Both the position numbers and the translations under genes were made by a program. Shown here in pieces: positions 7,576 to 16,236 of a stretch of DNA of 36,826 bases. Position 1 is the stretch's first letter. Every line of letters starts with the position of its first letter. The notes under the pieces are model-generated. The model searched no databases, was not told the DNA's origin, and worked only from the letters and a program-made list of their open reading frames with translations. This DNA is from CAZKUN01 sp964555935. GTDB taxonomy: Bacteria; Armatimonadota; Zipacnadia; Zipacnadales; VGFC01. The stretch spans positions 1 through 36,826 of the forward strand of contig CAZKUN010000072.1 of assembly GCA_964555935.1 (NCBI GenBank). The letters run 5' to 3'.

Positions 7576-8577
7576 TCAGCTCTCCTTGTTGCGGCTGTCA
7601 ACCACGCGGCGCAGAGCATATACCGGGCGGCCCACCGACTCGTAGTACGTCCTCGCCTGCAGTTCGGCCAGCAGCCCCAGCGTGATGAACTGGCCGCCCA
7701 TGAAGATCAGCAAGATCCCCACGAGCAGCAGCGGTCGCGTCCCGATGTCCTGGCCAAAGCCAAACTTCACCACTGCCAGGTAGAGGCAAATCATGCATCC
7801 CACGAAACCCGAGCCCAGTCCCCACGGACCGAATACCTGGATCGGCTTCGTCGAGTACGACAGCAGGAACTTCACCGTGATCAGGTCCAGGATCACCCGA
7901 AACGCGCGCCCCAAACCGTACTTGCTCACCCCGTACTGCCGCGCGTGGTGGTTGACAGGCACCTCGGTTATCCTCCCACCCGCCCAGTGCGCCAGCGCGG
8001 GGATGAACCGATGCATGTCGCCATACAGCTTCACATCCGCCAGCACTTCGCGGCGGTACGCCTTCAGCGAGCAACCATAGTCATGCAGGTGGACGCCGGT
8101 AATGGTGGAGATCAGCCAGTTCGCGACGCTCGACGGCAACCGCCGCGTCAGCCACTTGTCCTTACGGTCCACGCGCCAGCCGCTGACCACGTCGTAGCCC
8201 TCGCGCAGCTTGTCGAGCAGCATCGGGATGTCGGCCGGGTCGTTCTGCAGGTCCGCATCCATCGCGATGACCGCGTCGCCCGTCGCCTGATCAAACCCCG
8301 CCGCCATCGCCGGCGATTGCCCGAAGTTCCGGCGCAGGTGAACCGCAACAACTCGGTCGTCCTTCGCTGCCAGCGCGTCGAGGACGTCCTCCGTGCCATC
8401 GCGGCTTCCATCGTTGACGAGGATAATCTCCGCCTCGAGGTCCAGCGGGTCGAGGGCCTCGGCAATCTGCTCGTGCAGATGACCGAGGCTTTCCTCTTCG
8501 TTATACACGGGGGCGACGATGGATATCCGCCGGATCGCGGGGTGGTTATTCCGGCTCTGGGCTTCTGCTGCGGTCAA
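7576..8577 (-). CDS. Membrane-bound family 2 glycosyltransferase (DPM1/ArnC-like)
   Basis: Predicted to transfer a sugar from a nucleotide donor to a polyprenyl phosphate at the inner membrane. The GT-A domain (about 15-240) shows SIVAPVYNEEES, VNDGSRDGT, RNFGQSPAMAAGFDQATGD and the metal-binding MDADLQNDP, all typical of the dolichol-phosphate mannosyltransferase group. Two membrane helices close the protein (about 235-260 and 270-295). The frame opens at a GTG at 8586, but AGGAG overlaps that codon and sits eight bases before an in-frame TTG at 8577, which I prefer. Its role beside cysteine and Fe-S genes is unclear; it may simply share transcription. Confidence 0.88.
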   Translation of the reverse strand: MTAAEAQSRNNHPAIRRISIVAPVYNEEESLGHLHEQIAEALDPLDLEAEIILVNDGSRDGTEDVLDALAAKDDRVVAVHLRRNFGQSPAMAAGFDQATGDAVIAMDADLQNDPADIPMLLDKLREGYDVVSGWRVDRKDKWLTRRLPSSVANWLISTITGVHLHDYGCSLKAYRREVLADVKLYGDMHRFIPALAHWAGGRITEVPVNHHARQYGVSKYGLGRAFRVILDLITVKFLLSYSTKPIQVFGPWGLGSGFVGCMICLYLAVVKFGFGQDIGTRPLLLVGILLIFMGGQFITLGLLAELQARTYYESVGRPVYALRRVVDSRNKES

Positions 8578-8661
8578 GACAAGCACTCCTACGGATCACC
8601 CGCGGGTAGTCGAGCAACTCGAACGTTCTGACATCCAGGCAGGCGACGAGTTGCGCCGCCC

Positions 8662-9678
8662 TCACTCGCCGTTCTTGATGTCCACCTCGACTCCTTTGGG
8701 GACGACCTTGCTCCGCGGCGGGACCGACTTGTCCAGCCAGACGTTGCTGCCGATCTCCGATCCCTCGCCGATCACCGTCCTGCCTCCCAGGATCGACGCG
8801 CCGGGGTACACGACCACGTTGTCCTCAAGCGTCGGGTGGCGCTTGATGCCCTTGACCGGCCGGCCGTGCTCGTCAAGCGGGAAGCTCCGGGCCCCCAGCG
8901 TCACGCCTTGGTACAGCTTCACGTGGTTCCCAATCTCGGTCGTCTCGCCGATGACGACGCCCGTGCCGTGATCGACGAAGAAGCTCTCGCCGATCTGCGC
9001 GCCGGGGTGGATGTCTATGCCGACATGCGAATGCGCGTGTTCGCTCATGATCCGCGGGATCAGCGGCACGTCGAGCTTGTATAGTTCATGCGCGAGTCGG
9101 TGCGTGGTGATCGCCGCGATGCACGGATAGCTCAGCGTGATCTCGGCGTAGCTGTGCGCGGCGGGGTCGCCCTCATACGCTGCCTGCACGTCCTTGGTCA
9201 GCATCTGCCGGATCGTCGGTATCTTGTGCAGCAACTCTCCGACGATGCATAGCGCCTCGTCAGTCAGATTCTCAGTCGGCGAGGGCTCGATTCCCTGGGC
9301 TTGCGCGTACGCGCCCTTCCACCGATACGGCAGCGCGCACTCGATCTCGGCAACCAACAGCCGCCCGGCCCGCGCCAGCCGCTCCTCCATGAACGCGTCA
9401 ACCATGCTCCCAACCGGAAGCTCGGTGATCATCCGTCCTGGGAAGATCACGTCCTGGATGCAGTGCAAGACCTCGACGACCTTCTGCCGCGATGGCAGCA
9501 TGGTCGACGAATCGTCCGGCGCGTCCACGCCCGTCTGCGGGTGCAGGTTCTCCAGCTCGTCCATCACTTCGCACATCAGCCGCGCGATGCCGACGCAGCG
9601 GCAGTCATCGTGGTTCGGGCACGGCGTGCCCACACGGAGTGTCGATAGATTCGCCGACGCGCCCTTTGTGTCAGTCAC
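8662..9678 (-). CDS. epsC: Serine O-acetyltransferase, long EpsC type
   Basis: Transfers acetyl from acetyl-CoA to serine, the first step of cysteine synthesis. The C-terminal left-handed beta-helix contains HAHSHVGIDIHPGAQIGES, VDHGTGVVIGETTEIGN and VKLYQGVTLGARSFP, which are hallmark serine acetyltransferase sequences with the catalytic His/Asp pair. Residues 1-190 form the helical N-terminal domain, longer than in E. coli CysE but usual for the EpsC form. The start is a GTG at 9678 preceded by GGGGTGAA. It follows nifS by 110 bp on the same strand, so the cell would make cysteine where NifS consumes it. Confident family call; the symbol follows the long-form convention. Confidence 0.93.
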   Translation of the reverse strand: MTDTKGASANLSTLRVGTPCPNHDDCRCVGIARLMCEVMDELENLHPQTGVDAPDDSSTMLPSRQKVVEVLHCIQDVIFPGRMITELPVGSMVDAFMEERLARAGRLLVAEIECALPYRWKGAYAQAQGIEPSPTENLTDEALCIVGELLHKIPTIRQMLTKDVQAAYEGDPAAHSYAEITLSYPCIAAITTHRLAHELYKLDVPLIPRIMSEHAHSHVGIDIHPGAQIGESFFVDHGTGVVIGETTEIGNHVKLYQGVTLGARSFPLDEHGRPVKGIKRHPTLEDNVVVYPGASILGGRTVIGEGSEIGSNVWLDKSVPPRSKVVPKGVEVDIKNGE

Positions 9679-9752
9679 GGTAGTTCACCCCAATCAGCGC
9701 GCCTTCAGGCACGCGATCAATCCTCATCCCGTCTGTATGCCAAGCCGCGTAG

Positions 9753-9773
9753 CGACGGGCTTCCAGCCCGTCG
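9753..9773. repeat. Intergenic palindrome (9-bp arms)
   Basis: Arms CGACGGGCT and AGCCCGTCG surround a TCC loop between nifS and epsC. The GGGCTTCCAGCCC core is close to that at 1805-1825. It may fold in the polycistronic mRNA. Confidence 0.7.
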
Positions 9774-9788
9774 AACGCCGTCCCTCGC

Positions 9789-10943
9789 CTAATGCCCAAA
9801 CGGCGACAGCGCCCTCAGCCTCTCCACGATCGGCGGAAGCTCCGCCAGCACGTGGTCGATCTCCTCGTCCTTCGTGTAAACGCTCAGGCTCAGACGCAGC
9901 GAACCATGCACTCGCGTGAAGGGGACGCCCAGCGCGCGAAGCACGTGCGACGGTTCGAGCGAGCCCGACGTGCAGGCCGAGCCGGATGATCCGCATATCT
10001 CGGCATCGCTCAGCGCCAGCAAGATCGACTCGCCCTCAATGTAATCGAAGGCAATGCTTGAGGTGTTCGGCAAGCGCGGCTCGCCGATCCCGTTGCGATG
10101 CGCGTCCATGCAGGTGTCGAGCAGGCCCTGCTCGAGTCTGTCGCGTAGCGGCGCGACCTGCGTCGTCTCCACATCCACAAAGCCCTTCGCCAAGTCGGCG
10201 GCCTTGCCGATGCCGATGATCGAAGCTGTGTTCTCGGTGCCGGCGCGACGATTCTGTTCCTGGTGTCCGCCGATCAGGTACGGCGCGAACGGCGTCCCCC
10301 GCCTGATGTACAGCACGCCCACACCCTTCGGGCCATGGAACTTGTGCCCGCTCATCGAGAGATAGTCGATGGTCGAATCCGAGAGATCGATCGGGACCTT
10401 TCCCGCTGCCTGAACCGCGTCGCAGTGGAAAATCGCGCCGTGCGACTTCGCGAGCCTCCCGATCTCCTCGATGGGGAAGATGATCCCCGTCTCGTTGTTT
10501 GCCCACATGCACGAGACGAGCGCGGTGTTGTCGTCGATCTTCTCCGCGACCTCGTTCAGATCCAGCTCGCCGTTCGTATTGACGCTGAGGTAGCTGACTT
10601 CCCAGCCCCGATCCTCAAGGTACTTATACGGTCCAAGGATCGCCGGGTGTTCCACGCGGGTCGTGACGATCTTCTTGCGGTCCGGCAGACACTCGACCGC
10701 CGAGCGAATCGATGAGTTGTTGCTCTCGCTCCCGCAGCCCGTAAACGTAATCTCGCTCGCGTCGGCGCCGATCAGTGATGCGACGCGCTCGCGCGCCTCG
10801 GTCAGCTTCCCCGAGACCTGGCCGCCGAAGAAGTGCATGCTGGATGGATTGCCATAGAGGTCCCCGTAATACGGGAGCATCTCCTCGAGCACGTCGTCGG
10901 CGACGCGGGTGGTGGCGTTGTTATCCAGGTAAACCAAACTCAT
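9789..10943 (-). CDS. nifS: Cysteine desulfurase (NifS/IscS type)
   Basis: PLP enzyme that takes sulfur from cysteine as a persulfide for Fe-S cluster assembly. The fold-type I sequence starts with YLDNNATTRVADDV. The PLP-binding lysine lies in SMSGHKFHGPKG at Lys201. The persulfide-forming cysteine is in SSGSACTSGSLEPSHVL at Cys324, with the loop of class I (NifS/IscS) enzymes. ETG and RAGTEN motifs are intact. Length is 384 residues, normal. Its ATG overlaps the nifU stop by four bases (ATGA), so the two are translationally coupled. No nitrogenase genes are present, so a general housekeeping role is likely. Confidence 0.96.
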   Translation of the reverse strand: MSLVYLDNNATTRVADDVLEEMLPYYGDLYGNPSSMHFFGGQVSGKLTEARERVASLIGADASEITFTGCGSESNNSSIRSAVECLPDRKKIVTTRVEHPAILGPYKYLEDRGWEVSYLSVNTNGELDLNEVAEKIDDNTALVSCMWANNETGIIFPIEEIGRLAKSHGAIFHCDAVQAAGKVPIDLSDSTIDYLSMSGHKFHGPKGVGVLYIRRGTPFAPYLIGGHQEQNRRAGTENTASIIGIGKAADLAKGFVDVETTQVAPLRDRLEQGLLDTCMDAHRNGIGEPRLPNTSSIAFDYIEGESILLALSDAEICGSSGSACTSGSLEPSHVLRALGVPFTRVHGSLRLSLSVYTKDEEIDHVLAELPPIVERLRALSPFGH

Positions 10944-11782
10944 TCCTCGGCCTCCTCAACGACAATGCTCTCATCAACAAGCTCGCGCAGCTTCTGCTGG
11001 ATGAACTGCTTCAGCGTGGCTCCCGAGGCGACGCACGACGCGCACCGTCCGCGAAGCGCGACAAACACGTTCTCGCCCTCGATGTCGATCAGATCGACGT
11101 CCCCGCCGTCCATCCGCAGCGCGGGCCGAATGTGTTTCTCGATGGCTTCCTCAATCATCTTCATGAGCTGGATGTTGCTTAGCCGCTTCTTCCTTGGCTC
11201 CGGCGCCGGCGCGGTCCGCTCCTGCTTTCGCTCGTCGTCGATGATCGCGAGGATGTCGTCGTGGCACTTGCCGCAGCCCCCGCCCGCCTTGGTGAAATGG
11301 GTTACGTCCTCCACCGTCAGCAGCGCGTTGATGCGCACGGCCTCCCGGACTTTGTCCTCCGTGATGCCGAAGCACTTGCAGACGATCTCTTCCTCATCGA
11401 CCGTCGGAGGCGGGTCGCCTCGATAGTTGGCCACCGCCGCCTCGAGCGCCTCAGCGCCCATGACCGAGCAGTGCATCTTCTCATCCGGCAGACCGCCCAG
11501 GAAGTCCACGATATCCTGGTTCGTAATGCCGGCGATCTCGTCCACCGACTTGCCCATCAGCATCTCCGTCAGCGCGGACCCGGATGCCACGGCGCTGCCG
11601 CAGCCGAAGGTCTGGTACTTCGCGTCCGTAACGCGATCGTCTTCGCTGACCTTAAGCATCAGGCGCAGCGCATCGCCACACGCCAGACTCCCCGCTTCGC
11701 CTACCGCGTCGGGGTCATCCATCTGGCCGGCGTTTCTTGGATTCCGGATGTGATCCCACACTTTGTCCGTATAATCCCACAT
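10940..11782 (-). CDS. nifU: Three-domain NifU Fe-S scaffold
   Basis: Scaffold on which Fe-S clusters are built and passed to apoproteins. All three classical domains are present in 280 residues. The IscU-like domain has its three ligands at Cys35 (LACGDAL), Cys61 (FGCGSAVA) and Cys105 (KMHCSVM). The central BFD-like [2Fe-2S] domain has Cys135, Cys137, Cys170 and Cys173 (VCKCFGI ... GGGCGKCH). The C-terminal Nfu domain has CASC at 247-250 after MDGGDVDLIDI. Full-length NifU outside nitrogen fixers is known in Epsilonproteobacteria and several other phyla as a general Fe-S system. It is the first gene of the nifU-nifS-epsC run; a GAGGAG lies about 12 bases before the ATG. Confidence 0.96.
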   Translation of the reverse strand: MWDYTDKVWDHIRNPRNAGQMDDPDAVGEAGSLACGDALRLMLKVSEDDRVTDAKYQTFGCGSAVASGSALTEMLMGKSVDEIAGITNQDIVDFLGGLPDEKMHCSVMGAEALEAAVANYRGDPPPTVDEEEIVCKCFGITEDKVREAVRINALLTVEDVTHFTKAGGGCGKCHDDILAIIDDERKQERTAPAPEPRKKRLSNIQLMKMIEEAIEKHIRPALRMDGGDVDLIDIEGENVFVALRGRCASCVASGATLKQFIQQKLRELVDESIVVEEAEE

Positions 11783-11925
11783 TATATCTCACACTCCTCG
11801 AAAAAGCCAGTATCAAAACCGGCGCCAACTGCCGGGCGTAATCTACTGCTCCGTCCTCCTAAGAACAACCCTTCGAGACCGCCTGTTCTCACAGTCGCCC
11901 CTCGCCTTGATCCCACCCCCGCGTG

Positions 11926-11947
11926 GCACCGGCGCCCTCGCCGGTGC
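11926..11947. repeat. Intergenic palindrome (9-bp arms)
   Basis: Arms GCACCGGCG and CGCCGGTGC surround a CCCT loop in the space between nifU and the metal exporter gene. Its GGCG-NCCT-CGCC core matches that at 22803-22822. Confidence 0.7.
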
Positions 11948-11972
11948 ATGCTGACCCTCGCGCGCCCCCGGC

Positions 11973-13100
11973 TCACATGATGTAATACAGCGCCACCCCA
12001 ATCACCAACGCCGGGATCGTCGTTATGACCGTCGCGTAGAGCGAACTCTTCGGGTGCATGGCGATCAGCGGAATCAGCGCGTCGCCGTCTTGGCTGATCG
12101 CGTTTGCCACCGCCGCCGGGAACGGCACGATCCCCTGGCAATAAAGGGTGACCAAGACGATCTGCGGGCCGCACCCAGGGATCAGCCCCACCAGCGCGGC
12201 GAGGATGACGGGCACAACTCCCGCCGCCGCGATGATCTGTTCCAGCCTGCCCTCGCCGCCAGGGAGCGCCCAGATGCCTAGCTCGTAGGCCATGTACGCG
12301 ATGAAAACCCAGAAGCCCACGAACGCCGTCTCGTGGGCGTTGTGGATGAACGTCTCCTTCATCGACTCGAGCTTCTCTTCGCTCTCTCCGTACGTATCAT
12401 CGCTGAGAAAATGCTTCGCCATGAACATCCAGATCGCGCAGAGCAGCGTCCCCGCGATCCCGATGATCTGCGGGATGCTCAGGCCCGCGATCATGCCCAT
12501 GTTCGTATGCTTGACCTGAAACAGTAGCACGACGCCGATGACAAACCCCACGCCTATCAACGCCCAGAATGCCCAGTGCAAGCCATGCGTGATCTTGTAG
12601 CCCCAACTCTCCGGGTCTTCATGATCGGGCGGGTGTAGCGCGGCCTCGAACGTCTCGTCAGAGACTTCCTCCTCGCCCTCGCCGTCCGTCCTGTGCCCGA
12701 CCAGTTCCTTCCCAAGCCCGAGCCAGTCGACCACGTAGCCCGTGACCACCCCTGTCACAAAGGAGATGGCATTGATCTTGAGCGCGGCCATCGGGCTCTT
12801 CGAGATCACGACGAACGCCGAGTCGCCCATCGTTGAGATCAGCGTGGCGATGAGCGTCCCGTACGAGCAGACGCCTCGCACAAACAGCGGCATGACGAAG
12901 ATCGCCCCGCCACACCCGGGCGACACGCCAAGCACGGCGCCAATCAGCGGCTGCCACGTCACGTTCCGCTCGATCGCCCGTACGAACCCGCCGCCCGTCT
13001 TGTGGTTGATCCATCCAAACAGAAGCAGCAACGCGCCAACGAAAACGGTAACCTGCGTGAAGGAGCCCCACGCCGAGTAGATGATCTTCTCAGCTAGCAC
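11973..13100 (-). CDS. Putative 10-TM heavy-metal exporter (ArsP_2 / putative manganese transporter family)
   Basis: A polytopic inner-membrane protein of 375 residues. It has two similar halves, each with a hydrophobic core containing a Pro-Gly-Cys-Gly motif: GVSPGCGGAIFVMPLF near residues 57-72 and LIPGCGPQIVLVTLY in the second half, followed respectively by STMGDSAFVVI and ISQDGDALIPL, where buried acidic residues could bind metal. Between the halves is a hydrophilic, acidic loop (about 145-175). This matches my memory of the family called putative 10-TM heavy-metal exporter or putative manganese transporter; the substrate is not proven. The start is a GTG at 13100 with GGTGAG upstream. 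A CDF zinc transporter gene precedes it on the same strand. Confidence 0.75.
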   Translation of the reverse strand: MLAEKIIYSAWGSFTQVTVFVGALLLLFGWINHKTGGGFVRAIERNVTWQPLIGAVLGVSPGCGGAIFVMPLFVRGVCSYGTLIATLISTMGDSAFVVISKSPMAALKINAISFVTGVVTGYVVDWLGLGKELVGHRTDGEGEEEVSDETFEAALHPPDHEDPESWGYKITHGLHWAFWALIGVGFVIGVVLLFQVKHTNMGMIAGLSIPQIIGIAGTLLCAIWMFMAKHFLSDDTYGESEEKLESMKETFIHNAHETAFVGFWVFIAYMAYELGIWALPGGEGRLEQIIAAAGVVPVILAALVGLIPGCGPQIVLVTLYCQGIVPFPAAVANAISQDGDALIPLIAMHPKSSLYATVITTIPALVIGVALYYIM

Positions 13101-13130
13101 TTAGCGTCTCACCCCACTTCAAATCCCACT

Positions 13131-13154
13131 GTAGGAGGGGTTTCAACCCCGACC
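13131..13154. repeat. GTAGGAG-class intergenic palindrome
   Basis: GTAGGAGGGGTTTCAACCCC followed by GACC. Arms GGGGTT (13137-13142) and AACCCC (13145-13150) flank a TC loop. The flank GTAGGAG and the trailing CGAC are the same as at 4245. Confidence 0.8.
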
Positions 13155-13213
13155 GCCGTCATCCGTCCGGAGGGGCCGAATACGAGATCGAAGATCGAAG
13201 TACCCGGCCCGGC

Positions 13214-14242
13214 CTAGTGATGATGATGCCCATGGTCGTGGTTGCTACTCATCCCATGACCCGCCACATGCAGCAAGTCGCCTGGGTCGCACGCCGTCGT
13301 CTCGACCTGGAAGGTCGTCTCAGCGATGCCGAACTTCTCGCCCACTACGCGGCCCGCCTCCTCCATCAGCTTCTCGCGCGCCTCATCGCTCATCTCGCAC
13401 GCGATCAGATGCGCGCTGATGGCATGAACGTTGGAGCAGATGCTCCAGACGTGTACGTGATGCACGTCCGTCACGTCGGGCAGATCCCGAAGCGTGTCGA
13501 CGATGTCGTCGAGGTCCATCCCCTTCGGCACGCCCTCCAGCAGGATGTGGATGGCCTCCTTGAGCAGTCTGACGCTGCTGTACATGATCGCCAGCGCGAT
13601 CAGCACGCTCAGGATCGGGTCCACGAGGTACCAGCCAGTGAACCACATCACCACGCCCGCAACCACAACTCCGACCGACGCCAACATGTCTCCGAGCACG
13701 TGCAGATACGCGCTGCGCAGATTCAGATCGCCGTGCCCGTGGCCGCCGAGTCTCATCAATACGAAGGCGTTCACGATCAGCCCGGCCATGGCGACGATCA
13801 GCATCGGTCCCGTGTCGATGTCAGGTGGATCCTGGAAGCGCTCAATCGCCTCGCGAATGATCCCGATGCCAATGACGATCAGCGTCGCGCCGTTGAAGAG
13901 CGCCGCCAGAACCTCCGCGCGGTGCCACCCAAACGTCCGCCGCCTCGACGCCGGGCGTCGCGCCAGTTTGTGCGCGCCCCAGCTCAGCCCCAGCGCGAAC
14001 ACGTCGCTGAAGACGTGCGCGGCGTCGCTCAGGAGAGCGAGGCTCCCCGTCAGAAGCCCGCCGACGATCTCCGCGACGAGAATCACCGCCGTCAGCCCGG
14101 CGGCAAACGCCAGGCGCGACCCCGTCTGCTCATCGCCGGCGCCATCGGAGCAGGCTGGCGCGTCCGCGTGATGGTGGTGATCGTGATCGGCGTGGTCGTC
14201 GCCGCTATCATGATCGTGATGGTCGTCGTGTTCGCTTGTCAT
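13214..14242 (-). CDS. CDF family zinc/cation efflux transporter (CzcD/ZitB-like)
   Basis: Exports Zn2+ or a similar divalent ion in exchange for protons across the inner membrane. Six membrane segments span about residues 40-240. The tetrahedral metal site shows as LLSDAAHVFSDVFAL in TM2 and YLHVLGDMLASVGV in TM5, the HxxxD signatures of zinc-type CDF proteins. The cytoplasmic C-terminal domain (about 250-330) contains DVTDVHHVHVWSICS. Both termini are extremely His/Asp-rich: about ten of the first 28 residues are His, and the end is HDHGHHHH, which suggests metal capture. Length is 342. It is separated from transketolase by a 12-bp-stem hairpin and from the 10-TM exporter by 113 bp. Confidence 0.93.
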   Translation of the reverse strand: MTSEHDDHHDHDSGDDHADHDHHHHADAPACSDGAGDEQTGSRLAFAAGLTAVILVAEIVGGLLTGSLALLSDAAHVFSDVFALGLSWGAHKLARRPASRRRTFGWHRAEVLAALFNGATLIVIGIGIIREAIERFQDPPDIDTGPMLIVAMAGLIVNAFVLMRLGGHGHGDLNLRSAYLHVLGDMLASVGVVVAGVVMWFTGWYLVDPILSVLIALAIMYSSVRLLKEAIHILLEGVPKGMDLDDIVDTLRDLPDVTDVHHVHVWSICSNVHAISAHLIACEMSDEAREKLMEEAGRVVGEKFGIAETTFQVETTACDPGDLLHVAGHGMSSNHDHGHHHH

Positions 14243-14259
14243 GTTGTTCCACTGACGTG

Positions 14260-14290
14260 ACGGCGACCGCCAAACCTCGGCGGTCGCCGT
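14260..14290 (-). terminator. Hairpin terminator after the transketolase genes
   Basis: A perfect 12-bp inverted repeat (14260-14271 with 14279-14290) with a 7-nt loop lies between the transketolase stop (14354) and the CDF start (14242). There is no U-tract. Its position suggests it separates the two minus-strand transcription units. Confidence 0.55.
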
Positions 14291-14353
14291 TCGTGAGCCC
14301 TGAAACGCGGCCGGGGATTCTGCGCCCTCCCAGCCTCGTCAAACCGTGTTGTC

Positions 14354-15295
14354 CTAAGCGTCTCGCCTCGCGATGACCTTCTTCGCGGCGTCAACGATCG
14401 CGCTGGGGCTAAGCCCGTATTTCTCCAGCAGATCATCGGGCGGGCCGCCCTCGCCAAACGTGTCGTTGACCGCAACCATCTCAACCGGAGTCGGGATCGT
14501 GCGCGCCAGCACCTCGGCGACGGCGCTCCCAAGTCCCCCGTTGATCTGGTGCTCTTCGGCGGTGACAATGGCTCCGGTGGCCTTCGCGGCCTCCGTGATG
14601 GCGTCCACATCGATCGGTTTGATCGTCGCCATGTTCAACACCGCGGCGTTGATGTTCTCGCCCGCCAGCGTCTCGGCCGCCTCCATCGCCCGCGCCACCA
14701 ATATGCCGCACGCGATGATGGTAACGTCCGCGCCGTCGCGCAGCTTCGCCGCCTTGCCAATCTCAAACTTGTAGCTCTCGTCAAACAGAATCGGCTCGCT
14801 GCTGCGGCCGAACCGCAGGTAGACCGGGCCGTCGTGATCGGCGGCGGCAATCGTAGCAAGTTCGCCCTCGACCCCATCGGCCGGACAGATGACGACCATG
14901 TTCGGCAGCACTCGCCAGATGGCAAAGTCCTCGAGCATCTGCGCCGACGCGCCGTCCTCGCCAACCGTCAGCCCGCCGTGCGTGAACGCCAGCTTCACGT
15001 TCGCGTTCGGGATGCCCACGCTAACGCGCGCCTGCTCCCAACCGCGAGCACCGAAGCACGCGAACGAACTCGCGAACGGGATCTTCCCATCAATCGCGAG
15101 CCCCGCCGCAACGCCAACGAGATTCTGCTCCGCGATTCCCACGTCCACGAACCGCTCCGGCCACTTCTCCCGGAACCACTGCGTCCGCGTGCTGGTCCAC
15201 AAGTCGGCGTCGAGCACCACGACCTTCGGATTCGTCTCCCCAAGCTTCAACAACCCTTTACCGTACGCGTCACGGGTTGACATCTTCTCAGCCAT
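14354..15295 (-). CDS. Transketolase, C-terminal subunit
   Basis: Contributes the pyrimidine-binding and C-terminal domains of a two-subunit transketolase of the pentose phosphate pathway. The catalytic glutamate region is clear: FVDVGIAEQNLVGVAAGLA at about residues 49-67, followed by SFACFGARGWEQARVSVG and a THGGLTVGEDGASAQ loop. The C-terminal domain contains INGGLGSAVAEVL. The frame opens at 15313, but the ATG at 15295 (MAEKMSTRDAYG) is favoured because GAGAGGA lies about ten bases before it. It follows the N-terminal subunit by 37 bp, so both should be made together. Split transketolases are common in archaea, thermophiles and several deep bacterial phyla. Confidence 0.93.
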   Translation of the reverse strand: MAEKMSTRDAYGKGLLKLGETNPKVVVLDADLWTSTRTQWFREKWPERFVDVGIAEQNLVGVAAGLAIDGKIPFASSFACFGARGWEQARVSVGIPNANVKLAFTHGGLTVGEDGASAQMLEDFAIWRVLPNMVVICPADGVEGELATIAAADHDGPVYLRFGRSSEPILFDESYKFEIGKAAKLRDGADVTIIACGILVARAMEAAETLAGENINAAVLNMATIKPIDVDAITEAAKATGAIVTAEEHQINGGLGSAVAEVLARTIPTPVEMVAVNDTFGEGGPPDDLLEKYGLSPSAIVDAAKKVIARRDA

Positions 15296-15332
15296 GTTAC
15301 CGGTTCCTCTCAATACGTTTCGTGGTACTCGG

Positions 15333-16166
15333 TTACGCTAGCTCCGCCAACGCCTGCGCCAACTCCTCGTCGTCCGGAGCCTTGCCGTGGAAGTCCGACG
15401 GCGCTTCCATCATGAAGCTAATCGGATACGCCTTCTTTGTGTTCGCGATGATCATCGTCGGCTTGCCGGGCACGATCCGCGCCGGGTCCAGCGCCCACGC
15501 CAATTGCTGCAGGTCGTGGCCGTCGATGTCATACGTCGTCCACCCGAACGCCTCCCACTTCGGAGCCAGCGGGTCCGTGCGCATGATGTCTTCGGTATGC
15601 CCACACTGCTGCGCGCCGTTGCGGTCGATGATCCCGATGAAGTTGTCCAGCTTCCGGTCGGGCGCGAGCAGCGCGCACTCCCAGCACTGGCCCTCATCGA
15701 TCTCGCCGTCGCCCAGCATGCAGTAGACCTTGCGATCCGCACCGTCCATCTGCGCGCTGATCGCCAGGCCCATCGCCGAACTCATCCCCTGCCCCAGCGA
15801 GCCGGTCTGAACCTCCAGCGCCGGCATGAACCGGATGTCGGGGTGTCCCTGCAGCGCGCTGCCCATCTCGCGGAAGGTCATCAGCTCCTCCGGCGTGATG
15901 TAGCCCCGGTCCGCGAAAACCGTATATAGCGCCGGGCAGCCATGCCCCTTGCTAATCACGAACCGGTCGCGCTCGGGCCATGCCGGGTTCTTCGGGTCGT
16001 GCTTCAACACGCGCTCAAACAGCACGGTGATGATGTCGATGCCCGAGAGCGAGCCGCCCGGATGGCCGCTGCCCGCTTTGTGCAGGACCTTCAGGATTGT
16101 GCGACGGTGCTCTTTCGTCTTTTCGGTGAGATCAGCGTGCTCCTGGTCTGTCAGTACATTCTCCAT
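15333..16166 (-). CDS. Transketolase, N-terminal subunit
   Basis: Provides the thiamine diphosphate-binding (PP) domain of the two-subunit transketolase. The 277-residue protein shows HKAGSGHPGGSLSGIDIITVL near the N-terminus, the family's first signature, and the ThDP/Mg motif GDGEIDEGQCWECALLA followed by IDRNGAQQCG, which matches the GDG-x(26-28)-N pattern. QTGSLGQGMSSAMGLA is the conserved GSLGQG loop. It is the first gene of the pair, 37 bp ahead of the C-terminal subunit. No residue known to be essential appears to be missing. Confidence 0.94.
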   Translation of the reverse strand: MENVLTDQEHADLTEKTKEHRRTILKVLHKAGSGHPGGSLSGIDIITVLFERVLKHDPKNPAWPERDRFVISKGHGCPALYTVFADRGYITPEELMTFREMGSALQGHPDIRFMPALEVQTGSLGQGMSSAMGLAISAQMDGADRKVYCMLGDGEIDEGQCWECALLAPDRKLDNFIGIIDRNGAQQCGHTEDIMRTDPLAPKWEAFGWTTYDIDGHDLQQLAWALDPARIVPGKPTMIIANTKKAYPISFMMEAPSDFHGKAPDDEELAQALAELA

Positions 16167-16205
16167 AAGTTGTCACCCACAGAAATCGTTTACCAACCGT
16201 GGCAT

Positions 16206-16224
16206 CCGGGCCGGACCGGCCCGG
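16206..16224. terminator. GC-rich palindrome after the DsbD-like gene
   Basis: CCGGGCCG and CGGCCCGG flank GAC in the space between the DsbD-like stop (16237) and the transketolase start (16166). It is followed on the plus strand by GGGGT, as are the hairpins ending at 17820 and 21178. Possible minus-strand terminator without a U-tract. Confidence 0.45.
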
Positions 16225-16236
16225 GGTCTACAGTGA

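Noticed and set aside
10940..11782. Nitrogen fixation locus because of nifU and nifS
   Set aside because: No nifH, nifD, nifK or cofactor genes are present, and these two genes occur as a general Fe-S system in non-fixers.
13217..14260. A 347-residue open frame on the plus strand opposite the CDF gene
   Set aside because: It is the antisense of a clear CDF transporter; its His/Arg-rich composition comes from the complement of that gene.
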